A stretch of 64,000 nt of DNA from Acidimicrobiaceae bacterium. GTDB lineage: Bacteria > Actinomycetota > Acidimicrobiia > Acidimicrobiales > RAAP-2. The notes beneath the pieces were generated by a model that saw only the letters and a list, made by a program, of their open reading frames with translations, searched no databases and was not told the DNA's origin. Where the stretch lies: positions 26,202-90,201 of the forward strand of contig PKWW01000071.1 in assembly GCA_003132165.1 (NCBI GenBank), given 5' to 3'. Shown one piece after another: positions 23,406-33,949 of the stretch (its first letter is position 1; each line of letters starts with the position of its first letter). A program made the position numbers and the translations under genes.

Positions 23406-24386
23406 CTAGAAGAAGCTGATCAAGTCGATACGGTCCATGATCTCCTTGGTCAGGAGCGGCATCGCGTCGAGCGCGGTCATGTTCTCTCGAACCTGAGCGG
23501 CCGATGACGCGCCGGTGATGACCGTGGAGACGTTCGGGTTCTTCGCGCACCAGGCGAGCGACAACTGGGTGAGTGAGATTCCGAGTTCGTCAGCGATGAC
23601 CTTGAGATCGGCGACCTTCTTGTTGCGTCCCTCGTTGGTCAGCGTGTCCTTCAGCCACTCGTAACCGGGCAGCGTCGCGCGCGAGCCTTCGGGCACGCCG
23701 TGCAGGTACTTGCCGGTCAGAAGTCCCGAGGACAGGGGTGACCAGATTGTGGTACCGAGGCCAATGTCGCGGTAGAGACCCTTGTACTCCTTCTCGACGC
23801 GATCGCGCCAGAGGATGTTGTACTGGGGCTGTTCCATCAGCGGCTTGTGCAGGTTGTACTTGTCGGCGATGTCGTAGGCGGCGCGGATCTCGTCCGCGGC
23901 CCACTCGGAGGTGCCCCAGTAGAGGGCCTTACCCTGGGTGATCATGTCGCTCATGGCCCACACGGTCTCCTCGATGGGTGTCCGTCGGTCGGGTCGGTGA
24001 CAGTAGACCAGGTCGACGAAGTCGAGACCAAAGCGCTCGAGTGAGCCGTCGATCGCTTGGCTGAGGTACTTGCGGTTGAGTGTCTGCTTCATGTTGGGCA
24101 TGTCGAAGAGACCGCCCCAGAACTTGGTCGAGACAATGTACTCATGACGCTTCCAGCCGAGCTCGCGAAAGGCGGCACCCATGACGCGCTCGGACTCGCC
24201 TGCGGCGTAACCCTCGGCGTTATCGAAGAAATTCACGCCCGCATCCTTGGCGGCACTCAGGCACTCGGCCGCCTGGTGAGCGGTCTCGATCTGGTCGGCG
24301 TTGGCGAAGGTGACCCAACTACCTAAGGAGAGCACACTGACTTGAAGTCCTGAACGTCCCAGTCGTCGATATTCCATTTGTGCCAT
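23406..24386 (-). CDS. Aldo/keto reductase, Kv-beta-like (AKR6) family
   Basis: This is a cytoplasmic NAD(P)H-dependent carbonyl reductase of 326 residues with a TIM-barrel fold. The AKR catalytic set is readable: Asp and Tyr in DNAEGYA, Lys in VSTKFWGG and His in VYCHRPD. The C-terminal [14 protein letters not shown] segment binds the cofactor phosphate. GGGAGA precedes the ATG. It resembles voltage-gated-channel beta subunits and bacterial relatives whose natural substrates are mostly unknown. A second AKR at 30095 belongs to the related glyceraldehyde-3-phosphate reductase group. Confidence 0.85.
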   Translation of the reverse strand: MAQMEYRRLGRSGLQVSVLSLGSWVTFANADQIETAHQAAECLSAAKDAGVNFFDNAEGYAAGESERVMGAAFRELGWKRHEYIVSTKFWGGLFDMPNMKQTLNRKYLSQAIDGSLERFGLDFVDLVYCHRPDRRTPIEETVWAMSDMITQGKALYWGTSEWAADEIRAAYDIADKYNLHKPLMEQPQYNILWRDRVEKEYKGLYRDIGLGTTIWSPLSSGLLTGKYLHGVPEGSRATLPGYEWLKDTLTNEGRNKKVADLKVIADELGISLTQLSLAWCAKNPNVSTVITGASSAAQVRENMTALDAMPLLTKEIMDRIDLISFF

Positions 24387-24420
24387 GAGATCTCCCTTTG
24401 GAGGATTGAGTGATCGGCCA

Positions 24421-24573
24421 CTATGCCGAAGGATTGCGGGGAACTTCGGGCCAGTGTTCGTAGGAGAGCGGACCAGCTGACTTCGGTCGCCTCACCATTG
24501 CGACGACCCCCGCGACGGCAGCTGCCGCGACGAGAAGAAGTGCCAGTTTGAACAGTGCCTTGAGTGCGCCCAC
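24421..24573 (-). CDS. Small single-pass membrane protein (50 residues)
   Basis: A short frame from GTG at 24573 encodes a hydrophobic helix (about residues 7-26, with many Leu, Ala and Val), then MVRRPK and a polar tail ending in [12 protein letters not shown]. The WP-VPR-P tail looks conserved in shape. A TATCCT hexamer (24582-24587) lies 8 bases upstream and fits a near-leaderless start. It is divergent from the leuA leader promoter. Function unknown; coding status rests on membrane-protein composition and promoter position. Confidence 0.5.
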   Translation of the reverse strand: MGALKALFKLALLLVAAAAVAGVVAMVRRPKSAGPLSYEHWPEVPRNPSA

Positions 24574-24601
24574 GAAGAATCAGGATAGCGGCATCGCTTT
24601 C

Positions 24602-24629
24602 TGGACATTTCGTGAAATGGCAGTACAAT
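24602..24629 (+). promoter_or_regulatory. Promoter of the leuA leader
   Basis: TGGACA (24602-24607) and TACAAT (24624-24629) are separated by 16 bases. The expected start of transcription is at the leader ATG (24636), 6 bases after the -10 hexamer. Confidence 0.6.
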
Positions 24630-24635
24630 GCGTCT

Positions 24636-24670
24636 ATGACATTTGGCCAGAGCGACCTACTGCTTCGATA

Positions 24671-24671
<1 letters not shown>
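24636..24671 (+). CDS. leuA leader peptide (11 residues)
   Basis: The frame reads MTFGQSDLLLR and stops at TAG. The three consecutive leucine codons CTA CTG CTT (24657-24665) lie just before the stop. With a terminator immediately downstream this is a standard attenuation leader: scarce charged tRNA(Leu) stalls the ribosome on the Leu run. The peptide would be read from a leaderless RNA. Confidence 0.82.
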
Positions 24672-26429
<1,758 letters not shown>

Positions 26430-26454
26430 GAAATTGCACCGGTAGCCTGATGGA

Positions 26455-27078
26455 GTGACTTTGCACTCCATTCTCATCGCGATGGGGTGGGGGGCAGTCC
26501 TTCTCGGCCTGGTGGGCACGTTGGCCCAGTTTCGTCGCGCCAACCGGCTCGGCGTCGAGGGGATCTCGCTCGCGACGTGGGTGCTGTTCGCGTTCATGGG
26601 TTGTTTTTGGATTGTCTACGGCCTGGTGTCGGCACACTCCTGGGAGGTGGTCATCGGCAGCCTCATCATCCTGCCCCTCCAAGTCGCCATCGTCTTTCGC
26701 CTGAAGCCGTGGCGAATGTGGAATGTCACGTTCCGATCATTCGCGTTCTTCGTCGCGTGCTGTGTGGTGCCGACCGTGCTCTGGGGCTGGGCAGGCGGTG
26801 TCTACGGCACTGGTGTCGCCATGACCGCCACCCGGGGTCCGCAGATCGTTGAGCTCATCCGCCGCGATGACGCGAGCGGCGTGTCCGTGAGCTCGTGGGT
26901 GATCGGCACGGCCTGTTCGATGACGTGGGTCCTTTACTACGTCGGCGACCACCTCTGGGCGCCACTCGTGTCAACGTTCTGCGCGGGCGTCGCGAACGCG
27001 GTCATCGCCGTGATGGCGGCGTGGCGACACCGCCAGGGCCGTAGCAGGATGATCGCCGAAGAGGTCTTCGTCGCTTAG
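26455..27078 (+). CDS. SWEET/PQ-loop-like membrane transporter with two repeats
   Basis: The 207-residue hydrophobic protein has about six to seven membrane helices in two similar halves. The first half has LAQFRRANRLGVEGISLATW. The second has GPQIVELIRRDDASGVSVSS with the PQ dipeptide. This is the SWEET/PQ-loop pattern; most bacterial members are half-size (SemiSWEET, about 90 residues) and work as dimers. TAGCCT at 26443-26448 lies 6 bases before the GTG, so the transcript may be leaderless. The cargo could be a sugar or an amino acid; being next to leuA is weak evidence for either. Confidence 0.7.
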   Translation: MTLHSILIAMGWGAVLLGLVGTLAQFRRANRLGVEGISLATWVLFAFMGCFWIVYGLVSAHSWEVVIGSLIILPLQVAIVFRLKPWRMWNVTFRSFAFFVACCVVPTVLWGWAGGVYGTGVAMTATRGPQIVELIRRDDASGVSVSSWVIGTACSMTWVLYYVGDHLWAPLVSTFCAGVANAVIAVMAAWRHRQGRSRMIAEEVFVA

Positions 27079-27082
27079 ATCG

Positions 27083-28630
27083 TCACTTCGTGCGCGATCG
27101 CCGGGCCCATTTCTTGTCACGCTGGTAGAGGCGAGGCAGCATCGCGACCTTTTGGCGGTAGAGATCGGCGAACTGTGTATTCGGCGTGAACACCTGGACG
27201 GGAATGTGAACGCTGTCCAGCTCCTCGAATCGACGTCGACCGAGGGCGACCGACGCCATCAGGGCCATGCCTCGTAATTGGGCGGTCATTGGTTCGCGAA
27301 CCTGGTGCACTTCGCGTCCCAGGGTGTCGGCGAAGATCTGACACCAGAGCGTCGACTGGGCTCCACCGCCGACCAGACGCACCGGCGTGAGTCGCTCACC
27401 GGCGAACTTCTCCACGTAGCCGAACAGCCAGGCGCTGTTCGCAGCCACTCCCTCCATAACGGCACGGATCAGGTCGGCGGTCGTCGTGGTGATCGAGAGA
27501 TTGGTGAAGCCAGCTCGCGCCCGCTTGTCATCCACGGGGGAGCGTTCGCCCGCGAGCCAGGGTATGAACTGCACACCGTTCGAGCCGGCGGGTGACGAAG
27601 CAGCGAGGGTTGTCATCTCGTCGAAGCTCATAGTGGTGCCGGTTCCTGCGAGGACGCCCTGCAGCCATTCCAGTGACTTGCCGCCGGTCTCTTGATTGTT
27701 GATGACGATATAAGAGTCGTTGGTCAGGCCGGGTACGGCAGCGATCGAATGGAAGATGTCGGTCTTCTTCTTCGCCACCGGACAACTGATCCATGACGTC
27801 GTCGACAGTGCGGCGTGGGCGGCGTAGAGCGCGGTCGCGCCCGATCCGTAGGCGGCGGCGTGCAGGTCGGGCAGGCCCGCCAGCACGACGGTATCGCGCG
27901 CGAGGCCGAGCTCGTCGGCGACGTCACTGGTGACCGGACCGAGGACCGAGCCCGTGGGCACGAGCGGCGGCAGTTGACGGGCCTCGATGCCCACCGCATG
28001 CAGCAACTCGGCGTCGTACTCGAGTCGGGTGAGTCGTCGGTTGTCGGTCATCCACATCGCGAGGCGCGACGCGTGCGTGCCTGACGCCACGCCGCAGAAG
28101 CGCATCGTGAGAAAGTCCACTGGCTCCATGAACCAACGGGTCCTGGCGCACAACTCCGGCTGCTCGTTCATCAGGTAGAGGATTTGGCCGACGGGGTCCG
28201 CTCCCGCTGTCGAGGGTGCGCCTCCGGTCTTTCGAACGAAGCGCCAGAGTTTCCGAGCATTGAACCCCTGGACGGCGCCACCGACGGCGCGACGACTGTA
28301 GGGGCCGCCCCGAGTGTCGAGCCACGTCAGGCACGGTCCGGTCGCCGCGCCGTACTCGTCGACCGGCACAGTCGATGCATACTGTCCGGTGACGACGACG
28401 GCCCGCACAAGACCGGGCGTGACGAGGGGCTGCTCGAGCAGCCGTTTGGCGGCCGTGCGGATCAGTATCCACCACTCTTCGGCATCTTGGGTTGCTGCGC
28501 CCCGCTCGTCGAAGAGCGTGGCGACTGAGTGGTGCTCATAGGCGAGTAGCTTTCCATCGAGTGTGACGACGCCGATCTTCGGACCCCCGGTGCCGAGGTC
28601 GATGCTCAGACAGAGTTCCGCGGAAGGCAT
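27083..28630 (-). CDS. FGGY-family carbohydrate kinase
   Basis: This cytoplasmic ATP-dependent kinase of 515 residues phosphorylates a sugar, polyol or related alcohol. The N-terminal phosphate-binding loop LCLSIDLGTGGPKIGVV and the second actin-like lobe with VRLVGGGAQSTLWCQIFADTL are typical. The substrate-binding WLDTRG and PDLHAAAYGSG segments do not identify the sugar. The ATG at 28630 shares a base with the stop of the upstream lyase gene; a GTG three bases earlier also overlaps it. The tight coupling suggests that kinase and lyase act in one pathway. Confidence 0.85.
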   Translation of the reverse strand: MPSAELCLSIDLGTGGPKIGVVTLDGKLLAYEHHSVATLFDERGAATQDAEEWWILIRTAAKRLLEQPLVTPGLVRAVVVTGQYASTVPVDEYGAATGPCLTWLDTRGGPYSRRAVGGAVQGFNARKLWRFVRKTGGAPSTAGADPVGQILYLMNEQPELCARTRWFMEPVDFLTMRFCGVASGTHASRLAMWMTDNRRLTRLEYDAELLHAVGIEARQLPPLVPTGSVLGPVTSDVADELGLARDTVVLAGLPDLHAAAYGSGATALYAAHAALSTTSWISCPVAKKKTDIFHSIAAVPGLTNDSYIVINNQETGGKSLEWLQGVLAGTGTTMSFDEMTTLAASSPAGSNGVQFIPWLAGERSPVDDKRARAGFTNLSITTTTADLIRAVMEGVAANSAWLFGYVEKFAGERLTPVRLVGGGAQSTLWCQIFADTLGREVHQVREPMTAQLRGMALMASVALGRRRFEELDSVHIPVQVFTPNTQFADLYRQKVAMLPRLYQRDKKWARRSRTK

Positions 28631-30009
28631 CACACCGGTATGGATGACTGCTGGTCCATCATGGCGGCCATGAACATCTTGATGAAGGCGTCGGCCTCAT
28701 CGTTGGGACCGCCGTCGACGCCGCCATAGATCGCGCCCGACTTTGGCTTCTCACCGCGGTGCTCTTTCGCATACGACACCGCGTCGGCGAGGTCCTCCGT
28801 GAAGCGCTCGACGGTGCCGGGCTGGGTCTGGGGTCGAGTCACCGCCATGTGAATGGCGTTCGGGTACTGCTCTCCGTTCAGACGCCATCCCTTCGTCTGA
28901 AGGAAGTCATTGACGTGGTAGATGTCGAATTCGTCGGACGTGAAGGAGAACAGGAAGCTGGGCTTTCCCATGATGCGCAGCGAGTCGTGGGACCGAACCG
29001 CATCTTGCATCGCCGCGGAAGTGGCGAAGATCTCCTTGGCGTAGCGGCGGTAGCCGCTGCGACCGAGATGCACCATGGCCGCCCACGTGGCGGCGAGCAG
29101 GCCCCCCGAGCGCGAACCGTCCATGCCCGGCGAGCAGTATTTCCCACCCGACCAGTCGGTGCGGTAGAAGTACTGACTGTTGCGAAGCGACTGGTCCGCG
29201 AAGCATAGGACGCTCGTTCCCTTCAAGGCGTAGCCGTACTTGTGGGTGTCGGCCGAGATCGTCGTCACTCCGGGCACCGCGAAGTCAAATGGTTCAATGT
29301 CGTACCCGAGCTCTCGGCCGAAGGGCAGGATGAAGCCCCCGAGGCATCCGTCGACGTGCAGTCCGATCTCGTGCTCGAGCGCGATGGCGCCGAGCTCGGT
29401 GATCGGGTCGAGCGTGCCGTAGCCGTAGTTCCCGGCGGATCCAATGAGAGCGACGGTGTTGGCGTCGATGTTCGATTTCACCCAGTCGAGGTCGACTTGG
29501 GTGGTGAGCGGGTCGACGGGTGCCACTCGCAGTTCGATGCCAAAGAGATGGCAAGCCTTGTCGAAGGCGGGATGGGCGGTCTCGGGCTTGATGACGTTGG
29601 GCCGCTGGGTGGTGGAACTATTCATCTCGCGGTAGGCGAGCATCGCGTGGGCGATCGAACCGCTGCCGCCACTCGTGACGAGACCTCCCGGAACACTTCC
29701 CTCGAGCGCCGAAGCGTTCATGAGGTCGAGGGTCATGGCGATGATTTCGGCTTCGAACTTTGTTGCGCTTGGGCACATGTCGCGCTGGAGCGTGTTGACG
29801 TACGAGAACTTCGCGAACGCCTCGTTCAAGAAGTCGTAGTGGTCGTGGTCGCCGCAGTACATCGTGCCCGAGCACTGACCCGACTCCCACACGCGGTTCT
29901 CGGTCGTTGACATGATCGTGAGCATCTCGAGGACCGAGTGCTGATCGGTGCCCTCTTCGGGAAGTGTCCGGTGGATTTCGAACTGACCTTCGTAAGGGAA
30001 TGCGCTCAT
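28630..30009 (-). CDS. PLP-dependent lyase resembling sphingosine-1-phosphate lyase
   Basis: This is a 459-residue group II PLP enzyme. The PLP lysine is K257 in SADTHKYGYALKGTSVL, and TDWSGGKYCSPGMDGSRSGG follows. Both blocks resemble sphingosine-1-phosphate lyases, which split phosphorylated long-chain bases into an aldehyde and phosphoethanolamine, rather than glutamate decarboxylases. There is no N-terminal membrane anchor, unlike the eukaryotic enzyme. The ATG at 30009 has AGGAG upstream. A kinase gene follows with overlapping codons, and a reductase is divergent. The actual substrate is unknown; an amino-acid decarboxylase role remains possible. Confidence 0.75.
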   Translation of the reverse strand: MSAFPYEGQFEIHRTLPEEGTDQHSVLEMLTIMSTTENRVWESGQCSGTMYCGDHDHYDFLNEAFAKFSYVNTLQRDMCPSATKFEAEIIAMTLDLMNASALEGSVPGGLVTSGGSGSIAHAMLAYREMNSSTTQRPNVIKPETAHPAFDKACHLFGIELRVAPVDPLTTQVDLDWVKSNIDANTVALIGSAGNYGYGTLDPITELGAIALEHEIGLHVDGCLGGFILPFGRELGYDIEPFDFAVPGVTTISADTHKYGYALKGTSVLCFADQSLRNSQYFYRTDWSGGKYCSPGMDGSRSGGLLAATWAAMVHLGRSGYRRYAKEIFATSAAMQDAVRSHDSLRIMGKPSFLFSFTSDEFDIYHVNDFLQTKGWRLNGEQYPNAIHMAVTRPQTQPGTVERFTEDLADAVSYAKEHRGEKPKSGAIYGGVDGGPNDEADAFIKMFMAAMMDQQSSIPV

Positions 30010-30094
30010 GGTTCTCTCCTGCGTGGGCTTCCACGAGCGTAGAACCTTTCCTCGCCCGGGTACGGACAGTCGACGGTAGCGGTACGCTGCGATC

Positions 30095-31123
30095 ATGAAT
30101 GCTTACGTAGCCGCCCCCGACAGATACGACTCCATGCCCTACCGCCGCGTTGGCCGCAGCGGGCTCCTGCTACCGGCGATATCACTAGGGCTCTGGCACA
30201 ACTTCGGCGACGACCGACCAATCGACGTGCAACGCTCGATATTGCGTCGAGCATTCGATCGCGGCGTCACCCACTTCGATCTCGCCAATAACTACGGTCC
30301 TCCCTACGGCAGCGCTGAGATCAACTTCGGCCGCCTGCTCCACGAGGACTTCGCCGCACACCGAGACGAGCTCGTCATCTCCACCAAGGCCGGTTGGGAC
30401 ATGTGGCCCGGCCCCTACGGCGACCGCGGATCGCGCAAGTATCTCCTGTCGAGCCTGGACCAGAGTCTCACTCGGATGAACCTCGACTACGTCGACATCT
30501 TCTACCACCACCACTTCGACAAGGACACGCCCCTCGAGGAGACGCTTGGTGCACTCGACGCCGCCGTTCGTCAGGGAAAGGCACTCTATGTCGGCATCTC
30601 GTCGTATTCGGACGTGCGGACCAAGGAAGCGGTGGGAATATTACGAAGCCTCGGCACCCCGCTGTTGATTCATCAGCCGTCGTACTCGATGCTCAACCGG
30701 TGGATCGAGAACCGGCTCCTGGATGCGCTGGGAGAAGAGGGCGTGGGCTGCATTGCGTTCTCGCCGTTGGCCCAGGGCATGCTCACTGACCGCTACCTTC
30801 ACGGAATCCCCGAAGGTTCCAGGGCGTCCAAGCACACGTCACTTTCTACCGACATGTTGAGCGAAGAGAACCTCACGCACATCCGCGCGCTCGCCGAGAT
30901 CGCCGCCGGCCGCGGTCAGAAGCTCTCGCAGATGGCTCTCTCGTGGGCGTTGCGTGACGATCGGATCACCTCGGTGTTGATCGGCGCGAGCAGCGTCGAG
31001 CAACTGGATGAGAACCTCGATGCTCTGAAGAACCCCGATTTCAGCGCCGACGAACTATCGAAAATCGACGCCTACGCCACCGAGGGCCACATCGATCTCT
31101 GGCGCGAGGTCGCAGAGGACTGA
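30095..31123 (+). CDS. Aldo/keto reductase, YghZ/GPR-like (L-glyceraldehyde-3-phosphate reductase type)
   Basis: The 342-residue AKR matches E. coli YghZ along its length as I remember it. The PYRRVGRSGLLLPAISLGLWHNFGDD opening splits into RVGRSGLLLPAISLG and LWHNFGD, followed by DLANNYGPPYGSAE, ISTKAGWDMWPGPYG and IHQPSYSML. Catalytic Asp/Tyr (DLANNYG), Lys (STKAG) and His (FYHHHFD) are present. YghZ reduces L-glyceraldehyde 3-phosphate and methylglyoxal with NADPH. TACGCT (30083-30088) ends 6 bases before the ATG, so the mRNA is probably leaderless. It diverges from the lyase gene across 85 bases. Confidence 0.85.
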   Translation: MNAYVAAPDRYDSMPYRRVGRSGLLLPAISLGLWHNFGDDRPIDVQRSILRRAFDRGVTHFDLANNYGPPYGSAEINFGRLLHEDFAAHRDELVISTKAGWDMWPGPYGDRGSRKYLLSSLDQSLTRMNLDYVDIFYHHHFDKDTPLEETLGALDAAVRQGKALYVGISSYSDVRTKEAVGILRSLGTPLLIHQPSYSMLNRWIENRLLDALGEEGVGCIAFSPLAQGMLTDRYLHGIPEGSRASKHTSLSTDMLSEENLTHIRALAEIAAGRGQKLSQMALSWALRDDRITSVLIGASSVEQLDENLDALKNPDFSADELSKIDAYATEGHIDLWREVAED

Positions 31124-31150
31124 GCGAACTCCATTCGCGAGTCGGGTTGG

Positions 31151-31489
31151 CTAGGCGAGTGAGAGGAAACCTGAGGTGATGCAGAGACCGAACGCCGCGA
31201 TGATCAGCATGCAGCCGACCACGGTGTAGACGACGAGTCTCGTTGGGCGCCCACGACCCCTGGCGATCGGCCGGGGCATGTACCAGTCGGGGAGAGGATT
31301 CTTCGAGAAACCCTTATTGATGTCCCACGGTTCGACGTCGAGATCGATTGGCGCGTCGACGTCGGCCGATAGTGCCAAGTCGGTCAACTCCTCGGCACTG
31401 AGCGGCACGAACGACCAGTCGTCTGATTGGTACGAGGCTTCGATCACGTAATCCTCCAAGGCAAGAGTTACGACTCCCTTGATTGTCAA
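31151..31489 (-). CDS. Small membrane-anchored protein of unknown function
   Basis: The 112-residue protein has an acidic soluble N-terminal part of about 80 residues and one C-terminal membrane helix (VVYTVVGCMLIIAAFGLCI) after a basic RGRGRPTR stretch. This suggests a C-tail-anchored protein with a cytoplasmic head. It starts with TTG at 31489 behind GAGGTG. No domain is recognised. It converges on the aldo/keto reductase gene. Confidence 0.55.
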   Translation of the reverse strand: MTIKGVVTLALEDYVIEASYQSDDWSFVPLSAEELTDLALSADVDAPIDLDVEPWDINKGFSKNPLPDWYMPRPIARGRGRPTRLVVYTVVGCMLIIAAFGLCITSGFLSLA

Positions 31490-31674
31490 GGTACACCTCG
31501 GTGGTCGAGGAATCCCGGGCGAATCCGCTCATGACTGCGATCTAGTCACGCGCGACGGTCCCTCGGATTTCGACGAGTCACTTCGCGTTGATTAGTCTGG
31601 CCTGAGTTTCGATCGCAGGAACTTATTGACGTCGGTCGGCCACGGGGCTGTCCGGTTGGAGTTGAAAGGAAATC

Positions 31675-32427
31675 ATGAGTAATCGTGTTGCAATTGTGAC
31701 CGGGGCAGCCCGGGGAATCGGTGCGGCCGTGGCCGTGCGCCTCGCCGAGGACGGGTTCGACGTCGCTGTTCTCGACCTTGACGCCGACGCGTGCGCTGAC
31801 ACCGTCGCAGCGGTGAAGGCGAAGGGGCGCAACGCACTCGCCGTCGGCGCTGACGTGAGCAACGAGGCATCGGTGAATGCCGCAGTGGCCAACATCGCAG
31901 AGACGTTGGGCGCGCCCGTCGTTCTCGTGAACAACGCTGGCGTGCTTCGCGACAATCTGCTGTTCAAGATGGAACTTTCAGACTGGCAGACCGTGATGGA
32001 CGTGCACCTCGCCGGTGCGTTCTTGATGAGTAAGGCAACCCAGCGTTACATGACTGAAGCCGGATGGGGTCGAATCGTCAACCTCTCGAGCACGTCGGCG
32101 CTGGGCAACCGCGGGCAGGCGAACTACTCGGCCGCGAAGGCCGGACTTCAAGGATTTACGAAGACGCTCGCCATCGAGCTTGGCCGCTACGGCGTCACCG
32201 CGAACGCGGTGGCTCCGGGATTCACGGTAACCGCGATGACCCACGCCACCGCAGATCGCATGGGCGTCGCCTTCGATGACTTCGAGAAGGCCGTCGTCAA
32301 GCAGATTCCGGTCGGCCGTGCGGGCCAGCCAGAGGACATTGCGAACGCCGTCGCTTTCTTCGTAGACGACCGATCGGGCTTCGTGTCCGGTCAGGTGCTC
32401 TACGTCGCCGGCGGTCCCACCAATTAG
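31675..32427 (+). CDS. SDR-family oxidoreductase, 3-oxoacyl-ACP reductase (FabG) type
   Basis: This is an NAD(P)H-dependent reductase of 250 residues. Visible are the Rossmann motif TGAARGIGAA, NNAGVL, catalytic Ser in NLSSTSALG, YxxxK in NYSAAKAG and the C-terminal GQVLYVAGG. The set fits FabG and related 3-hydroxyacyl-CoA dehydrogenases. A ribosome binding site GAAAGGAA precedes the ATG. There are no fatty-acid synthesis neighbours, so an acyl-CoA role is as likely as FASII. A strong hairpin follows. Confidence 0.85.
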   Translation: MSNRVAIVTGAARGIGAAVAVRLAEDGFDVAVLDLDADACADTVAAVKAKGRNALAVGADVSNEASVNAAVANIAETLGAPVVLVNNAGVLRDNLLFKMELSDWQTVMDVHLAGAFLMSKATQRYMTEAGWGRIVNLSSTSALGNRGQANYSAAKAGLQGFTKTLAIELGRYGVTANAVAPGFTVTAMTHATADRMGVAFDDFEKAVVKQIPVGRAGQPEDIANAVAFFVDDRSGFVSGQVLYVAGGPTN

Positions 32428-32447
32428 CGAACACGTTTGAATTTCAT

Positions 32448-32493
32448 CGAGAGCCGGGTTGGCGCATCCGAAAGGATGCCGGCCCGGCTCTCG
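32448..32493. terminator. Bidirectional hairpin between the SDR and uspA genes
   Basis: CGAGAGCCGGG at the left pairs with CCCGGCTCTCG at the right. Inside it, GGCGCATCC and GGATGCC form a second stem capped by GAAA. It lies between converging genes. Confidence 0.65.
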
Positions 32494-32495
32494 GG

Positions 32496-32906
32496 TCAAC
32501 TGGGCACGATCACCAGCGGAATCGTGGTGTGCTCGGCGAGTTCGAGGCTGGTGCTGCCGAGCAATAGGCCAGGATGTTTGCCCTGACCCCTTGATCCGAC
32601 CACCAGCATGCTGGCGTTGATCGGCTCCTCGGCCATGCGCATCATCACCGAGCACGCGTCGCCGTCGTCAACGTGTAGCGTGACCCGCGTCGTGTCGAGC
32701 CCGTATTCGTCGGCGAGGCGGCGCACCGAATCCTCGAGTTTGAAGGCGACCGTCGGATTGTCGAAGCGGCCGAGCATTCCCACGGCGTTCACCACCACGA
32801 CGTTGGCGTTGGTTTCGCTGGCGAGTTTCATGGACCAACGAACTGCCGTTTCGGCGTCGTGGGAACCGTCGAACCCCACGGCGATGGTGCGAAGCGACTC
32901 GGTCAT
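32496..32906 (-). CDS. Universal stress protein (UspA family)
   Basis: The 136-residue single USP domain has the ATP-binding signature GSRGQGKHPGLLLGSTS (Gx2Gx9GS), so it is the nucleotide-binding type. Its ATG overlaps the stop of the deacetylase gene (ATGA). It is therefore the last gene of an acetyltransferase-deacetylase-USP unit. USPs of actinobacteria are often acetylated or bound to cyclic nucleotides; such a link here is inference. Confidence 0.88.
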   Translation of the reverse strand: MTESLRTIAVGFDGSHDAETAVRWSMKLASETNANVVVVNAVGMLGRFDNPTVAFKLEDSVRRLADEYGLDTTRVTLHVDDGDACSVMMRMAEEPINASMLVVGSRGQGKHPGLLLGSTSLELAEHTTIPLVIVPS

Positions 32907-33949
32907 TGTTGTTCCTCTCTTAATGCGGCCTCGTGGGCGATACGCAGTGCCGCGGTACGCTCGACTTGACTGTTGCTCACGATCTCGGTGCCCGGTCCGC
33001 CGTAGGACGGCGCTTCGGGCCGATACGGACTTTCGAGCACGGCACCCAGCGTGGCGGCGACTGAATCGCGAAGGGCCTCGAGGTCGTAGCCACCCTCGAG
33101 GAACATGGCGAGGCGACCGGGACCCGGTGCGTATCCGGCGACGGTCTTCGCGAGCAATGCGAAGTCGCCGCTCGTGAGCGCGAGGTCGGCCATGGGATCG
33201 TCACGGTGCGCGTCAAAGCCGGCCGACACGAGCACCCAGGTGGGATTGAATTCATCGATAGTCGGCGCGGCGATCTCGTCGATGGCTTGGCGCAGGACGT
33301 CGCCCGTGGCGCCCGATGGCAACGGAAGGTTCACAGTTCGTCCGATCGCATCGCTCCCGCCGACCTCGTAGGCGCCGCCGCTGCCGGGGAACAGGGGGGA
33401 CTGGTGCGTGGACACGTAGAGGACGTTCGGGTCATCCCAGAAGATCGCCTGGGTGCCGTTACCGTGGTGCACGTCCCAGTCGACGATGAGCACGCGCTCG
33501 CCAAGTTCGGTCAACTCCGCCGCGGCGATGGCGATGTTGTTCAGCAGACAAAATCCCATGGCCCGGTCGCGTAACGCGTGGTGTCCGGGTGGGCGGGTGA
33601 CCACGAAACCCACGCCGTCCCTTTTTTCGTGCAGTTCCCTGACGACCGCGAGTCCGCTTCCCGCGGCGTACTGGGCGATCGTCCACGAGTCGTACGTGGC
33701 GTACGTGTCCTCGTCGATGTCGCCCCCGCCGGCGTAACAGAAGGCCCCCAGTTCATCCAGGTACGCACCTTCGTGAACCCGGACGAGTTCGGCGCGAGTG
33801 GCGGCGTAGGGATTCACGATCCTCAGATCGCTCTCGAGGTGCAACTGGTCCACACCCTGCAGCGCGGCGATCGCCCGGTCCGGACGCTCGGGGTGCCCGT
33901 ACTCCTCGTGCCCGGCATCCTCGTAGCGTCCGTTCATGACCAGCATCAT
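32903..33949 (-). CDS. Histone-deacetylase-family zinc hydrolase (AcuC/class II HDAC-like)
   Basis: The 348-residue enzyme removes acyl groups from lysine or small amines. The HDAC core is complete: H123-H124 in RPPGHHA, zinc ligands D159 and H161 in DWDVHHGNG, and D246 in FDAHRDDP. The GGYD loop holds the transition-state Tyr. Bacterial relatives include AcuC, which deacetylates acetyl-CoA synthetase, and acetylpolyamine hydrolases. It overlaps the GNAT gene upstream and the USP gene downstream by four bases each, so writer and eraser are made together. Confidence 0.88.
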   Translation of the reverse strand: MMLVMNGRYEDAGHEEYGHPERPDRAIAALQGVDQLHLESDLRIVNPYAATRAELVRVHEGAYLDELGAFCYAGGGDIDEDTYATYDSWTIAQYAAGSGLAVVRELHEKRDGVGFVVTRPPGHHALRDRAMGFCLLNNIAIAAAELTELGERVLIVDWDVHHGNGTQAIFWDDPNVLYVSTHQSPLFPGSGGAYEVGGSDAIGRTVNLPLPSGATGDVLRQAIDEIAAPTIDEFNPTWVLVSAGFDAHRDDPMADLALTSGDFALLAKTVAGYAPGPGRLAMFLEGGYDLEALRDSVAATLGAVLESPYRPEAPSYGGPGTEIVSNSQVERTAALRIAHEAALREEQQ

